DNA from: Paraburkholderia hiiakae
GTDB lineage: Bacteria; Pseudomonadota; Gammaproteobacteria; Burkholderiales; Burkholderiaceae
Direction: 5' to 3'
NCBI RefSeq assembly: GCF_904848665.1
Contig: NZ_CAJHCQ010000011.1
Location: forward strand, 1-64,000
Length of the DNA stretch: 64,000 bases
The notes beneath the pieces are model-generated. The model searched no databases. It saw only the letters and a program-made list of their open reading frames with translations, and was not told the DNA's origin. Made by a program: the position numbers and the translations under genes. Positions 8,687 to 16,873 of the stretch are shown here, one piece after another; position 1 is the stretch's first letter; the number at the start of each line of letters is the position of its first letter.

Positions 8687-9241
8687 ATGCCAATGATCGA
8701 TGCACTGTGGCCCGAAGACGCCTTGACGCCCGAGGCCGAGGCCGTCCTGATCAACGAACTCACCGACATTTTGATCAAGGCCGAAGGCTATGATCCGGCC
8801 AATCCGATCGCACGCGCCGTGACCGTGCTTCACCTTCATCGCCCGGCGGCCATCTACGTCGGCGGCGAACGTACGCAGGCCCAACGCTACCGGATCATCC
8901 CGTCCGCGCCCGAAGGGCAATACACAGATGAATCGCGCCGCGCGCTGGTCAAAGCCGTGACCGAAGCGGTCTCCCGTGCAGAGAACCGGCCGTTCGACGA
9001 AGTCGCTCCGCGCGTCTGGGTGTTCCCGACCGAGATCCCGGACGGCACGTGGGGCAGCCGCGGCGCGATCTATACGCTGCCCGACATTCATGCGCTGCTA
9101 GCCGGCGAAGCCGAACGAGTCGAAGGCGAAGAACGCCTCGCGCGACGCCGCCGCGAAAAGGCGCGCATCACCTTCGAAGCCGCGCTCGATGCCGTTAGCG
9201 CAGGTATGGCGAACAAACCGCAACTGGAGCGCTCAGCATGA
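8687..9241 (+). CDS. Tautomerase superfamily protein
   Basis: 184 residues resembling the tautomerase (4-oxalocrotonate tautomerase/MIF superfamily) enzymes that have two fused beta-alpha-beta units. The segments YRIIPSAPEGQYTDESRRALVKAVTEAV and RVWVFPTEIPDGTWGSRGAI are typical of the second unit. The catalytic N-terminal Pro after Met is present (start MPMID, Pro2), although in this long subfamily the working Pro may be internal. Such proteins move double bonds or isomerise keto/enol acids in the cytosol. The stop overlaps the next start (ATGA at 9238), so it is translationally coupled to the NTF2-like gene. Regulation by the divergent GlxA-type protein is likely. Confidence 0.75.
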   Translation: MPMIDALWPEDALTPEAEAVLINELTDILIKAEGYDPANPIARAVTVLHLHRPAAIYVGGERTQAQRYRIIPSAPEGQYTDESRRALVKAVTEAVSRAENRPFDEVAPRVWVFPTEIPDGTWGSRGAIYTLPDIHALLAGEAERVEGEERLARRRREKARITFEAALDAVSAGMANKPQLERSA

Positions 9242-9690
9242 AATTCAACGACACAGCCCCCGTGCTGGCGCCTGCGGGCGGTGTGCCGCTCTGGCTGACG
9301 AGGCTCGCCGAAAACGCGACGCTCGAAGCCACCGTGCTGAAGCGTCCGATCGAGGGACGAGCCGATATTCTCTCCGTGATCAAACACGCGGTCTCGCTCT
9401 ACGAATTCCAGCATCACAGCTACAAGGGCGAAATCGGCAACGGTTTGTATATGGAATCCTATCGGTCGCAAATCCATGGAGTGCCGATCGAAACGGTGGT
9501 CGTTGCGCATCTGAACGAACAGGGCGAGACGGATTCCGTGGTTATCAATCATCGCCCGCTCCGTGCAGCGCTGCTGTTCTCGAAACGGATGGGGGAATGC
9601 GTCGATGAGCGCTTCCGTGATTGCTATCTGACGGGACCAGAAGCCGCAGCGCTGAATACGGCATCTGGTGTGGCCTCCCGCCAGCCTTAA
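9238..9690 (+). CDS. NTF2-like (SnoaL-fold) small protein
   Basis: 150 residues. The pattern of an N-terminal helix, then GRADILSVIKHAVSLYEFQHHSYKGE, then beta strands (YMESYRSQIHGVPIETVVVAHLNEQGETDSVVINHRPL) matches nuclear transport factor 2-like proteins such as ketosteroid isomerase/SnoaL relatives. Members are small-molecule isomerases, lyases or binding proteins; no catalytic residues can be assigned here. It overlaps the tautomerase by four bases, so the two probably act in one pathway. Confidence 0.65.
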   Translation: MKFNDTAPVLAPAGGVPLWLTRLAENATLEATVLKRPIEGRADILSVIKHAVSLYEFQHHSYKGEIGNGLYMESYRSQIHGVPIETVVVAHLNEQGETDSVVINHRPLRAALLFSKRMGECVDERFRDCYLTGPEAAALNTASGVASRQP

Positions 9691-9733
9691 TTTGACAACA
9701 GCCTCTGTGCTGGTCGCTTCTGCTGGAGTCTCG

Positions 9734-10084
9734 ATGGCGCAAACCACTCCGATGTCAACCACGCCAACCACGAAGATATTGGCGATTGGCACCTTTCCAC
9801 CGGGCACGGACATGCAACTTGTCCAGCGCATTCTTCCGACCGAAATTCGCGAGACGGCACGCAAGATCGGCGTGGTCGGCGTGCATGTCGGCTTCGTGGA
9901 TACGGATCTCACCAAGGATTTCGACGTGCCGAAATTCAGTCCCGTCGATGTCGTTCGTCAGGCCTACGACGCACTCGAAGCGGGCGAAAGCGAAGTGCTG
10001 GCGGATGCGGGGAGCCGCGAGTTGAAGCAGTCGCTTTCGGCTGCGGTGCCGGGCTACATCGACCCCACGGTGCTTCAGGCATAG
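9734..10084 (+). CDS. Chimeric ORF: muconolactone-isomerase-like N-end joined to SDR C-end
   Basis: 116 residues from the ATG at 9734, which has GGAG about six bases upstream. Residues about 13-44 (KILAIGTFPPGTDMQLVQ, ILPTEIRETARK) resemble the first third of small muconolactone-isomerase-like proteins. Residues about 46-112 (GVVGVHVGFVDTDLTKDFD, FSPVDVVRQAYDALEAGE, EVLADAGSRELKQSLS) match the C-terminal end of short-chain dehydrogenases, normally the part after the catalytic Tyr-x-x-x-Lys, which is absent. I read this as two neighbouring genes joined in frame by a deletion. It is unlikely to be an active enzyme of either kind. Confidence 0.65.
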   Translation: MAQTTPMSTTPTTKILAIGTFPPGTDMQLVQRILPTEIRETARKIGVVGVHVGFVDTDLTKDFDVPKFSPVDVVRQAYDALEAGESEVLADAGSRELKQSLSAAVPGYIDPTVLQA

Positions 10085-10098
10085 CAATACGGGACCGG

Positions 10099-11559
10099 TC
10101 AATCGCCCCTCGGTAAATCCAGCTGAACATCGAGCCCAACGATTCGCCCATCCACCACCCGATTGCGCAGCACGAGCGTGCCGCCATGCGCTGCCGCCAC
10201 GCTGCGCGCAATCGTAAGCCCCAATCCCGTACCGCCAGGCGCATCGCTACGACGCGAATCGATGCGGAAATAAGGCTCGAACACGCGTTCGAGCAACGCG
10301 GCGTCGGCAATGCCCGGCCCGTTGTCGCTGATCACCACGCGCACGGCATCTTCAACGTCGGTCACGGTGACGCTCGCCTCCTCGCCGCCATAGCGAATCG
10401 CGTTGTCGAAAAGATTCTGCAGGCAGCGCTTGAGGTTGCGCGCAAAGCCCGGAATGGGCGCGCGCACGCTGCCCGTCACGCTCACATGATGGCCCTGTTC
10501 CCATGCATCGCTGGCGAGGCCATCGAGCATCGAAACGAGGTCGATGCGCTGGCGCGGTTCGGTGATCTCCACGCCCTGTACGGCGTCGAGCGTGGCGCGA
10601 ACCATGCCTTCCATGTCTTCGAGGTCGCCGCGCAGACGCTCGCGCGAAGCCGGGTCCGGCAGCATTTCCACCCGCAAACGCAGCCGCGTGAGCGGCGAGC
10701 GCAGGTCGTGCGAGACCGCGCTCAGAAAGCGCGTGCGCGCAGCAAAGCTGTCGATCAACTGCTGCTGCATGGCGTTGAACGAGTGCGCCGCATTGCGCAC
10801 TTCGCGCGGCCCGGCCTCGGCGAGAGGCGCGCGGTAAATGTTGCGCCCGAGCGCTTCGGCCGCCGCCGCGAAGCGGCGCAATGGCGCAAGCGCGAAGCGC
10901 ACCGCAACCATCGCGATCAGGCACACGGCGGCGAAGCGCAGCAGATAGATGCGCAGCAGGTAATCCATCACGAGCGCGCCGCGCTCGGTATGCATGCCCG
11001 CCTGGCCTTCGTTCGCCTGGATATCGAGCCACCCTTGACCCGGCACCTGGAGTTGCACGTGAAAGTCGCCGGTCGGCATGCGCGAATCGAACAGGCTCAG
11101 CACGCCGCCTTCGCGACGCGCGCCGTCGCGCACCTGGGCGTCGATGAGATGCACGTCGATGGGCTCGGAGAGGCGCTTGCGGATCACGCCTTCGATCAGC
11201 CCGGCGGTGGCGCGCTGCGCGAGCGAAAGCGTCGCGGGCACCGGTAGCGGCGCGCCTTGCACCCACTGGAGGCGGTAACGGTCGTCGCCGAGCGTGCCGA
11301 CGATCGCCTCGCGCGTCGCGGCATTGGGCGCGCGCTGGATGAGGCGCACGGTATCGGCGAGACGGCTGCCGAACAGGCGCGCAGGAATTTCGAGCGTACG
11401 GTTGTCGTGCGTTTCGAACCAGATCGTGCTGGTCAGCAACTGGCCCGCGAACATGCCCGCCGCGAGAATCACGACGAGGCGCCCGAAGAGCGTGTCGGGC
11501 CAAAGCGACCAAAGCCGCCAAAGCCGCAACCTCGATGCGAAATGAGCGAACCGTCTCAC
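10099..11559 (-). CDS. Two-component sensor histidine kinase
   Basis: 486 residues from a GTG at 11559 that overlaps the response regulator stop (GTGA), so the two are translationally coupled. A first membrane helix (LFGRLVVILAAGMFAGQLL) and a second (LLRIYLLRFAAVCLIAMVAV) bracket a periplasmic sensor region of about 150 residues; a HAMP segment follows. The H-box is LSAVSHDLRSPLTRLRLRVE, the N-box LQNLFDNAIRYGG, and G boxes ISDNGPGIADAAL and GGTGLGLTIARS. It has the EnvZ/RstB type of layout. The adjacent divergent iron-complex importer suggests that it senses a signal linked to metal uptake. Confidence 0.92.
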   Translation of the reverse strand: MRRFAHFASRLRLWRLWSLWPDTLFGRLVVILAAGMFAGQLLTSTIWFETHDNRTLEIPARLFGSRLADTVRLIQRAPNAATREAIVGTLGDDRYRLQWVQGAPLPVPATLSLAQRATAGLIEGVIRKRLSEPIDVHLIDAQVRDGARREGGVLSLFDSRMPTGDFHVQLQVPGQGWLDIQANEGQAGMHTERGALVMDYLLRIYLLRFAAVCLIAMVAVRFALAPLRRFAAAAEALGRNIYRAPLAEAGPREVRNAAHSFNAMQQQLIDSFAARTRFLSAVSHDLRSPLTRLRLRVEMLPDPASRERLRGDLEDMEGMVRATLDAVQGVEITEPRQRIDLVSMLDGLASDAWEQGHHVSVTGSVRAPIPGFARNLKRCLQNLFDNAIRYGGEEASVTVTDVEDAVRVVISDNGPGIADAALLERVFEPYFRIDSRRSDAPGGTGLGLTIARSVAAAHGGTLVLRNRVVDGRIVGLDVQLDLPRGD

Positions 11560-12269
11560 GCTTCGTACCCGACGTCGGCCACGAGCATATAACCCTCGTT
11601 GCGCACGGTGCGAATGAGCGTGGCTTCGCGCGCCGAATCCCTGAGCTGCTGTCGCAGCCGGCTCACGCATACGTCGATGGCGCGGTCGAGCGGCGTCATG
11701 CTCTTGCTGAACACCTGGTCGAGCAGGAATTCGCGCGAGAGCGGGCGGTTCGGATGGTCGAGCAGGGTGCGCAGCGTGCGGTAGTCCGAGCCGCCGAGCG
11801 AGACGACCACGCCGTCGGGCGCGTGCATCTGCTTCATGCGCGTGTCGAGGCGCCAGCCCGCGAAGGTGATGAACGCGTTCGCGTCGGCGGGGCGCGTGCC
11901 CGGCACCGCGCGCGTGCGGCGCAGGACCACCTTGATCTTGGCGAGCAGCTCGCGCGGATCGAAAGGCTTGGGCAGATAGTCGTCGGCGCCCATTTCGAGG
12001 CCGAGGATGCGGTCGAGCAGTCCGCCGCGCGCGGAAAGAATGATGACGGGCGTGTCGTGGGCCCGGCGCAGCTCGCGCGTGAGGTCGAGTCCATCTTCGC
12101 CGTCGAGCATGAGGTCGAGCACGATCAGGTCGACCTGGGCGGTGCCGAGTATCTGCTTCATCTGCGCGCCGTTGCTGGCGGCGCTCGCATGGTAGCCCAT
12201 CTCACGCAGGTAGTCGCGCAGCAGTTGCCGGATGTTGGCGTCGTCGTCGACGACCAGTATGTGATCCAT
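11556..12269 (-). CDS. OmpR-family response regulator
   Basis: 237 residues from the ATG at 12269 (start MDHILVVDDDANIRQLL); a longer frame to 12311 lacks support. The receiver domain has the acidic pair VVDDD, the phosphoacceptor Asp in LIVLDLMLDGEDGLDL and the conserved Lys in DYLPKPFDPRELLAK. The C-terminal winged helix includes LGGSDYRTLRTLLDHPNRPL and the recognition region DRAIDVCVSRLRQQL. It forms a cognate pair with the kinase downstream. It is divergent from the importer at 12411, and the shared 141-base gap carries repeated elements that could be its binding sites. Confidence 0.93.
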   Translation of the reverse strand: MDHILVVDDDANIRQLLRDYLREMGYHASAASNGAQMKQILGTAQVDLIVLDLMLDGEDGLDLTRELRRAHDTPVIILSARGGLLDRILGLEMGADDYLPKPFDPRELLAKIKVVLRRTRAVPGTRPADANAFITFAGWRLDTRMKQMHAPDGVVVSLGGSDYRTLRTLLDHPNRPLSREFLLDQVFSKSMTPLDRAIDVCVSRLRQQLRDSAREATLIRTVRNEGYMLVADVGYEA

Positions 12270-12314
12270 CTTTTTCTCTTGCCGCCGCGGGATGTTAAGC
12301 CGCGCCAACACATT

Positions 12315-12361
12315 CCATTACAAAACGGCCGGTTTCAACACATCGCCATTACAAACGGCCG
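12315..12361. promoter_or_regulatory. Direct repeat between response regulator and importer genes
   Basis: CCATTACAAAACGGCCG at 12315-12331 and CCATTACAAACGGCCG at 12346-12361 repeat with a start-to-start spacing of 31 bases, about three helical turns. OmpR-type regulators bind tandem direct repeats, so these are good candidates for the adjacent response regulator acting on both divergent promoters. That link is inference. Confidence 0.55.
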
Positions 12362-12377
12362 TTAAAGTTTCGCTCGC

Positions 12378-12398
12378 AAATAGCAATCGTTCGCATTT
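12378..12398. promoter_or_regulatory. Possible Fur-like dyad upstream of importer
   Basis: An AT-richer imperfect dyad with outer arms AAAT and ATTT around a central AATCGTT lies 13 bases before the start of the periplasmic binding protein gene. It loosely resembles a Fur box and would fit an iron importer, but the match is weak. Confidence 0.3.
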
Positions 12399-12410
12399 AC
12401 AGAATATATC

Positions 12411-13634
12411 ATGTTGACCTTTCGATTGATTCCGGGCCTGGCCCGCGTGGCGCAGCGGCGCGCCGTACTGGCCGCGACTTCGGCCATCATCGCCTTGAGC
12501 GGCAGCGCCGCCGTCCAGGCCGCCACGCCAGCGGTGACGCAGACGGAAGAGGCGCCGCTCGTCGTTACCGATCTCGCGGGCCGCACGATCAAGGTGCCGG
12601 CCGAGCCGCATCGCATTCTGCTTGGCGAGAGCCGTCTGCTTTCCGCGGTCGCGCTCCTCGAGGGTCAGAAGCCGCTCGCGCGTATCGTGGGCTGGCAGGG
12701 CGACCTGCCGACCATGGACCCGCAGACCTACGAGGCGTACGCGCAGCGCTTCCCCGAGATTCGCCAGATTCCGCTGATCGGCAAGGCGACCGAGGACAGC
12801 ATCAGCGACGAGAAGGCGCTCGCGCTCAAGCCCGACGTGGCGATCTTCAGCGTGGCGGGCCACGGCCCGAGCCGTTACAACGCGCTCGTCAAGCAACTCG
12901 AAGCGACCGGCACGACCGTGGTGTTCGTCGACTTTCGCGTGCATCCCATGCAGAACACGCTGCCGAGCATCAAGCTGCTTGGCGAGGTCTTGCACCGCGA
13001 GAAGGAAGCCGATGCCTATATCCAGTTCTATCAGCAGCATCTCGCGCGCGTGCAGCAAGTGGTGAATGCGATTGCCGAGTCGCAGCGCCCGAAGGTGTTC
13101 GTGGACATGCTGGCGGGCGTGTGGGACGCGGGCTGCTGCCACACGGCGGGCAAGGGCAACTTCGGCGAGTTCGTGGATGCCGCGGGCGGCCGCAACATCG
13201 CGGCGGGCCTGTTGCCCGGCGTGCTCGGCGATATCAGCATGGAGCAGGTGATCGCGGCACAGCCCGACGTGTATATCGCCACGGGCAGCCGCACGAAGCC
13301 TGGCCTCGCTTCGCTGCGCGTGGGCGCGCTCACGAGCGAGCACGACGCCGACGCGAGCCTCGCGCGACTGGCCGCGCGCCCCGGCTTCAACGCCATCAAG
13401 GCGATTCACGATGGCCGCGTGCACGGCATCTCGCACAACTATTACGACTCGCCGTACAACATCGTCGCGATCGAGGCGTTCGCGAAGTGGTTCTATCCGC
13501 AACAGTTCAGCACGCTCGATGTGCACGCGACCGAGCGCGAGCTGTATCGCCGTTTCCTCGCGATTCCCGATACAGGCACGCAGTGGGTCGATGCGCCGTT
13601 GCCTGCGACGCAAGCGCAGCAGGCCGCGCGATGA
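12411..13634 (+). CDS. Iron-complex/B12-type ABC periplasmic binding protein
   Basis: 407 residues with an N-terminal signal peptide ending near AAVQAA. The mature protein has the class III binding-protein pattern: DLAGRTIKVPAEPHRILLGE at the start, ALKPDVAIFSVAGHG, a long rigid connecting helix, and AQPDVYIATGS. This fold (FecB/BtuF/FhuD type) captures ferric siderophores, haem or cobalamin; which one is not readable. An unusual Cys pair, DAGCCHTAGKGNFGEFVD, lies in the second lobe. The stop overlaps the permease start (ATGA at 13631). Candidate response-regulator and Fur-like sites lie upstream. Confidence 0.9.
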   Translation: MLTFRLIPGLARVAQRRAVLAATSAIIALSGSAAVQAATPAVTQTEEAPLVVTDLAGRTIKVPAEPHRILLGESRLLSAVALLEGQKPLARIVGWQGDLPTMDPQTYEAYAQRFPEIRQIPLIGKATEDSISDEKALALKPDVAIFSVAGHGPSRYNALVKQLEATGTTVVFVDFRVHPMQNTLPSIKLLGEVLHREKEADAYIQFYQQHLARVQQVVNAIAESQRPKVFVDMLAGVWDAGCCHTAGKGNFGEFVDAAGGRNIAAGLLPGVLGDISMEQVIAAQPDVYIATGSRTKPGLASLRVGALTSEHDADASLARLAARPGFNAIKAIHDGRVHGISHNYYDSPYNIVAIEAFAKWFYPQQFSTLDVHATERELYRRFLAIPDTGTQWVDAPLPATQAQQAAR

Positions 13635-14737
13635 ACGGCGCACGCCTGGCCGCGGAAGCCGCGCGCCCCCTGGACTCGGCGCCCGATGCTCGCGAAGCGA
13701 CGGCACAGATGCGCGCCTACGCGCGCCTCACGCGCCGCCGCGTGCTGTGCCTCGTAGCGGTCGCGGTGCTGATCCTGGCCTCGCTGCTGTTCGACCTCAG
13801 CTCCGGTCCTTCGGGCCTGCCCATTGCGACCTTGCTGCGCACGATCTTCGTGCCCGCCTCGGCGGACCCCGCCAACAGCGTGATCGTCTGGCAGATCCGC
13901 CTGCCGTATGCAGTCATGGCGCTCGTGGTCGGCGCCTCGCTCGGCATTTCGGGCGCGGAGATGCAGACGGTCCTCAACAATCCGCTCGCGAGCCCCTATA
14001 CGCTGGGCGTTTCGGCGGCGGCAGCCTTCGGGGCGTCGCTCGCCATCGTGCTCGACGTGGCGATTCCGGGCGTCGCGCAAACGTGGATCGTTTCGGCCAA
14101 CGCGTTCGTGTTCGCGTTTGCTTCGGCGCTGCTGCTCGATTTCGTCGCGCGCTGGCGCGGCATGAGCACGGCGGGCGTCGTGCTGATGGGCATCGCGCTG
14201 GTGTTCTCGTTTCATGCGCTCGTCGAGCTGATGCAGTTCATCGCCTCCGCCGACGCGCTGCAGGGCCTCGTGTTCTGGACGCTCGGCTCGCTCGCGCGCG
14301 CGGACTGGCCGAAGATCGGCGTGCTCACGGCGGCGCTCGCGCTCGCCGTGCCGTTCTCGATGCGCAACGCGTGGACGCTCACCGCGCTGCGCCTGGGCGA
14401 AGAGCGCGCGGCGAGCTTCGGCATCGACGTGCGGCGGCTGCGGCTTGGCACGCTGTTGCGCGTGTCGGCGCTTTCGGCGCTCGCCGTGTCGTTCGTCGGC
14501 ACCATCGGTTTTGTCGGGCTGATCGCGCCGCATATCGCGCGCACGCTGTTCGGCGAGGATCATCGCTTCTATCTGCCGGGCAGCCTGCTGCTCGGCGCGC
14601 TGATGCTTTCGCTCGCATCCATTGCCTCGAAGCTGCTCGTGCCGGGCGTGCTCATTCCGGTGGGGATCGTCACGGCGCTCGTGGGCATTCCGCTCTTTCT
14701 CGGCATCGTCGTGCGCTCGCAGGGGATGTCGCAATGA
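13631..14737 (+). CDS. FecCD-family ABC importer permease
   Basis: 368 residues from ATGAACGG at 13631, overlapping the preceding stop; the longer open frame upstream is a shadow of the binding-protein gene. About ten transmembrane helices are visible. Family landmarks are IRLPYAVMALVVGASLGISG, EMQTVLNNPLASPYTLGVSA, and near the end FVGLIAPHIARTLFGEDHRF, the region that contacts the ATPase. It forms the homodimeric membrane channel of the importer with the ATPase that follows (overlap ATGA at 14734). Confidence 0.93.
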   Translation: MNGARLAAEAARPLDSAPDAREATAQMRAYARLTRRRVLCLVAVAVLILASLLFDLSSGPSGLPIATLLRTIFVPASADPANSVIVWQIRLPYAVMALVVGASLGISGAEMQTVLNNPLASPYTLGVSAAAAFGASLAIVLDVAIPGVAQTWIVSANAFVFAFASALLLDFVARWRGMSTAGVVLMGIALVFSFHALVELMQFIASADALQGLVFWTLGSLARADWPKIGVLTAALALAVPFSMRNAWTLTALRLGEERAASFGIDVRRLRLGTLLRVSALSALAVSFVGTIGFVGLIAPHIARTLFGEDHRFYLPGSLLLGALMLSLASIASKLLVPGVLIPVGIVTALVGIPLFLGIVVRSQGMSQ

Positions 14738-15561
14738 GCGGACTGTCGATTCACGGGCTTTCGGTGCGCTACGGCAAGCGCGAGGTGCTGAGCGAATTGA
14801 GCGCCGGGCCGCTCGCGCGCGGCGAGATCACGGCGCTGCTCGGGCCGAACGGCAGCGGCAAATCCACCTTGCTGCGCACGCTGGCGGGCCTGAACGCGCC
14901 ACGCAGCGGCTCGCTCACGCTCGATGGCGCGCCGCTCACGCTGACGGCCGCGCTCGCGCGCTCGCACAGCGTGGTCTATCTGCCGCAGGCGTTGCCGTCC
15001 GGCGTGCGCCTCGCGGTGCTGGAGTCGGTCGTGGTGGCCGCGCGCGCGGGGCGCAATGCGGCGTCGCACTTTGGTGCGTCGCGCGGTGGCTCCGCAGCGC
15101 AAATCGCACACGCGCATGCGGTGCTCGAGCGGCTTGGCATTGCGGCGCTCGCGGGCCGCTCGCTCGACGCGCTCTCGGGCGGGCAGCGCCAGTTGGTGGG
15201 TATCGCTCAGGCGCTGGTGCGCGATCCGCAGGTGCTGCTGCTCGACGAGCCGTGCTCCGCGCTCGACCTCAATCACCAGTTCCAGGTGATGCAGGTGCTG
15301 CGCGACGTGACCCGCGAGCGTGCGATCGTCACGGTGGTCGTGCTGCACGACATCAACGCGGCCGTGCGTTCCTGCGACCGCGCGATGCTGCTGCATCGAG
15401 GACGCATTGCGCGCCATGGCGCACCAGTCGAGGTCGTCACTGCCGATAGCCTCGCCGAAGTGTTCAGCGTTCGCGCGCGCATCGAGCCATGCTCGCGCGG
15501 ACAGCTTCAGGTTCTGATCGACGGTCTCGCCGGTCAGCAGGGCATCGCCAGCCGCCATTAG
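14734..15561 (+). CDS. ABC importer ATP-binding protein (FecE/BtuD type)
   Basis: 275 residues. Walker A is LLGPNGSGKSTLLRTLAG, the signature ALSGGQRQLVGIAQAL, Walker B VLLLDEPCSALDLNHQF and the switch His VVVLHDINAA. The length and the motif spacing match ATPases of iron-complex and cobalamin importers. It completes a three-gene importer operon (binding protein, permease, ATPase) with four-base overlaps throughout. A hairpin follows at 15620. Confidence 0.93.
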   Translation: MSGLSIHGLSVRYGKREVLSELSAGPLARGEITALLGPNGSGKSTLLRTLAGLNAPRSGSLTLDGAPLTLTAALARSHSVVYLPQALPSGVRLAVLESVVVAARAGRNAASHFGASRGGSAAQIAHAHAVLERLGIAALAGRSLDALSGGQRQLVGIAQALVRDPQVLLLDEPCSALDLNHQFQVMQVLRDVTRERAIVTVVVLHDINAAVRSCDRAMLLHRGRIARHGAPVEVVTADSLAEVFSVRARIEPCSRGQLQVLIDGLAGQQGIASRH

Positions 15562-15619
15562 CGCGGCCCAGCCAGCCCGTTCTATCCGCCGTTTCAGCGC
15601 GTGTCTTCACGACGCCGGA

Positions 15620-15644
15620 CCGCATTCGCACCGCGCGAATGCGG
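15620..15644 (+). terminator. Hairpin after the importer operon
   Basis: Arms CCGCATTCGC (15620-15629) and GCGAATGCGG (15635-15644) around a five-base loop, 60 bases after the ATPase stop. The outer CCGG/CCGG bases add to it. There is no strong T-tract, so it may be a transcription end or a pause site before the porin gene. Confidence 0.5.
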
Positions 15645-15709
15645 GGCCGGTTCGCGCGCTGTGCGGTCATCGCTACACGCAAAACTCGTGACAACTCGAA
15701 GGAAAAATA

Positions 15710-16849
15710 ATGAAAAAGACGCTCGTCGCCGCCGCCCTTGCCGCGGCTTATGCATGCGGGGTCCACGCACAAAGCAGTGTGACGCTCTACGGCGTGATCG
15801 ACGCCGGCCTCTCATACAACAGCAACGCAGGCGGCCATAGCCTCTTCGCGGCTGGCAGCGGCAACGTCACGGGCAGTCACTGGGGCGTGACCGGCAGCGA
15901 GGACCTGGGCGGCGGCACACGCGCCATCTTCCGCCTGGAGAGCGGCTTCAGCGTGACGAACGGGACGTTGCGCCAGGGCGGCCGCATGTTCGGCTACCAG
16001 GCCTATGCGGGCCTCGAAAACAATCGCTACGGCGCGCTCACGCTGGGCCGGCAATATGACTCCGTGGTTGACTATCTCGCGCCGCTCAGCTTCACGGGGC
16101 GTCATCCGGGCGGCAACAATCTCTCGGCTCACCCGTACGACAACGACAACCTCAACAACTCGTTTCGCGTGAACAATGCGCTCAAGTACGCGAGCGCGAA
16201 CTATGGCGGCGCGAAATTCGGCGCGCTCTACGGGTTCTCGAACGAAGCGGGCGGCTTCGACGACAATCGCCTCTACAGTTTTGGCGCGTCGTACGATTTC
16301 GGCGGATTCGAGTTCGGCGCGGGCTACCTGCAAGCGAACAACGGCGGCAGCAGCAACACGAACGGCGCGCTCACGCTCACCGATCGCACGTTCATCGCGG
16401 CTCAGCAGCGCACCTATGGCGCGGGTGTGAACTACGTCACGCGCAATGCGCGCTTCGGCTTTGTGTGGACGCGCACGCAACTGGGCGGCCTCGACACGAT
16501 CAATGGCGCGAACAGCCTCGGCCTCGTGCAGAACGGGCAGGGCGCAAGCTTCAGCAACTACGAGGTGAACGCGAGCTACATGTTCACGCCGCAATTCAGC
16601 CTGAACAGCGCGTACACCTACACGCAGGGCGCACTGTCGAGCTCAGGTGGCGAGCATCATCCGCGCTGGCACGAGGTGTCGGTGCAGGCCGACTACTTCC
16701 TCTCGAAGCGCACCGACGTCTATGCGCAGGCGAGCTACCAGCACATCAGCGCGGATGGATCGGGTCTGGGTGCGGATATCAGCGGGCAGTCGCCGTCGTC
16801 GACGAATCAGCAGACAGTCGTCGCGCTCGGCATGCGGCACCGGTTCTGA
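15710..16849 (+). CDS. Gram-negative general porin (Burkholderiaceae type)
   Basis: 379 residues. The signal peptide MKKTLVAAALAAAYACGVHA is followed directly by QSSVTLYGVIDAGLSY, the hallmark first strand of the OmpC-like porins of Burkholderiales. Alternating strands, SEDLGGGTRAIFRLESGF, and the C-terminal GMRHRF ending in Phe (outer-membrane insertion signal) are present. It forms a trimeric 16-strand diffusion pore in the outer membrane. It lies just after the iron-type importer but has its own leader and a good GGAAAAATA ribosome site, so it may be a separate transcript. Confidence 0.93.
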   Translation: MKKTLVAAALAAAYACGVHAQSSVTLYGVIDAGLSYNSNAGGHSLFAAGSGNVTGSHWGVTGSEDLGGGTRAIFRLESGFSVTNGTLRQGGRMFGYQAYAGLENNRYGALTLGRQYDSVVDYLAPLSFTGRHPGGNNLSAHPYDNDNLNNSFRVNNALKYASANYGGAKFGALYGFSNEAGGFDDNRLYSFGASYDFGGFEFGAGYLQANNGGSSNTNGALTLTDRTFIAAQQRTYGAGVNYVTRNARFGFVWTRTQLGGLDTINGANSLGLVQNGQGASFSNYEVNASYMFTPQFSLNSAYTYTQGALSSSGGEHHPRWHEVSVQADYFLSKRTDVYAQASYQHISADGSGLGADISGQSPSSTNQQTVVALGMRHRF

Positions 16850-16873
16850 ACGAGGCGCGCAGCCTGAAGCAGC

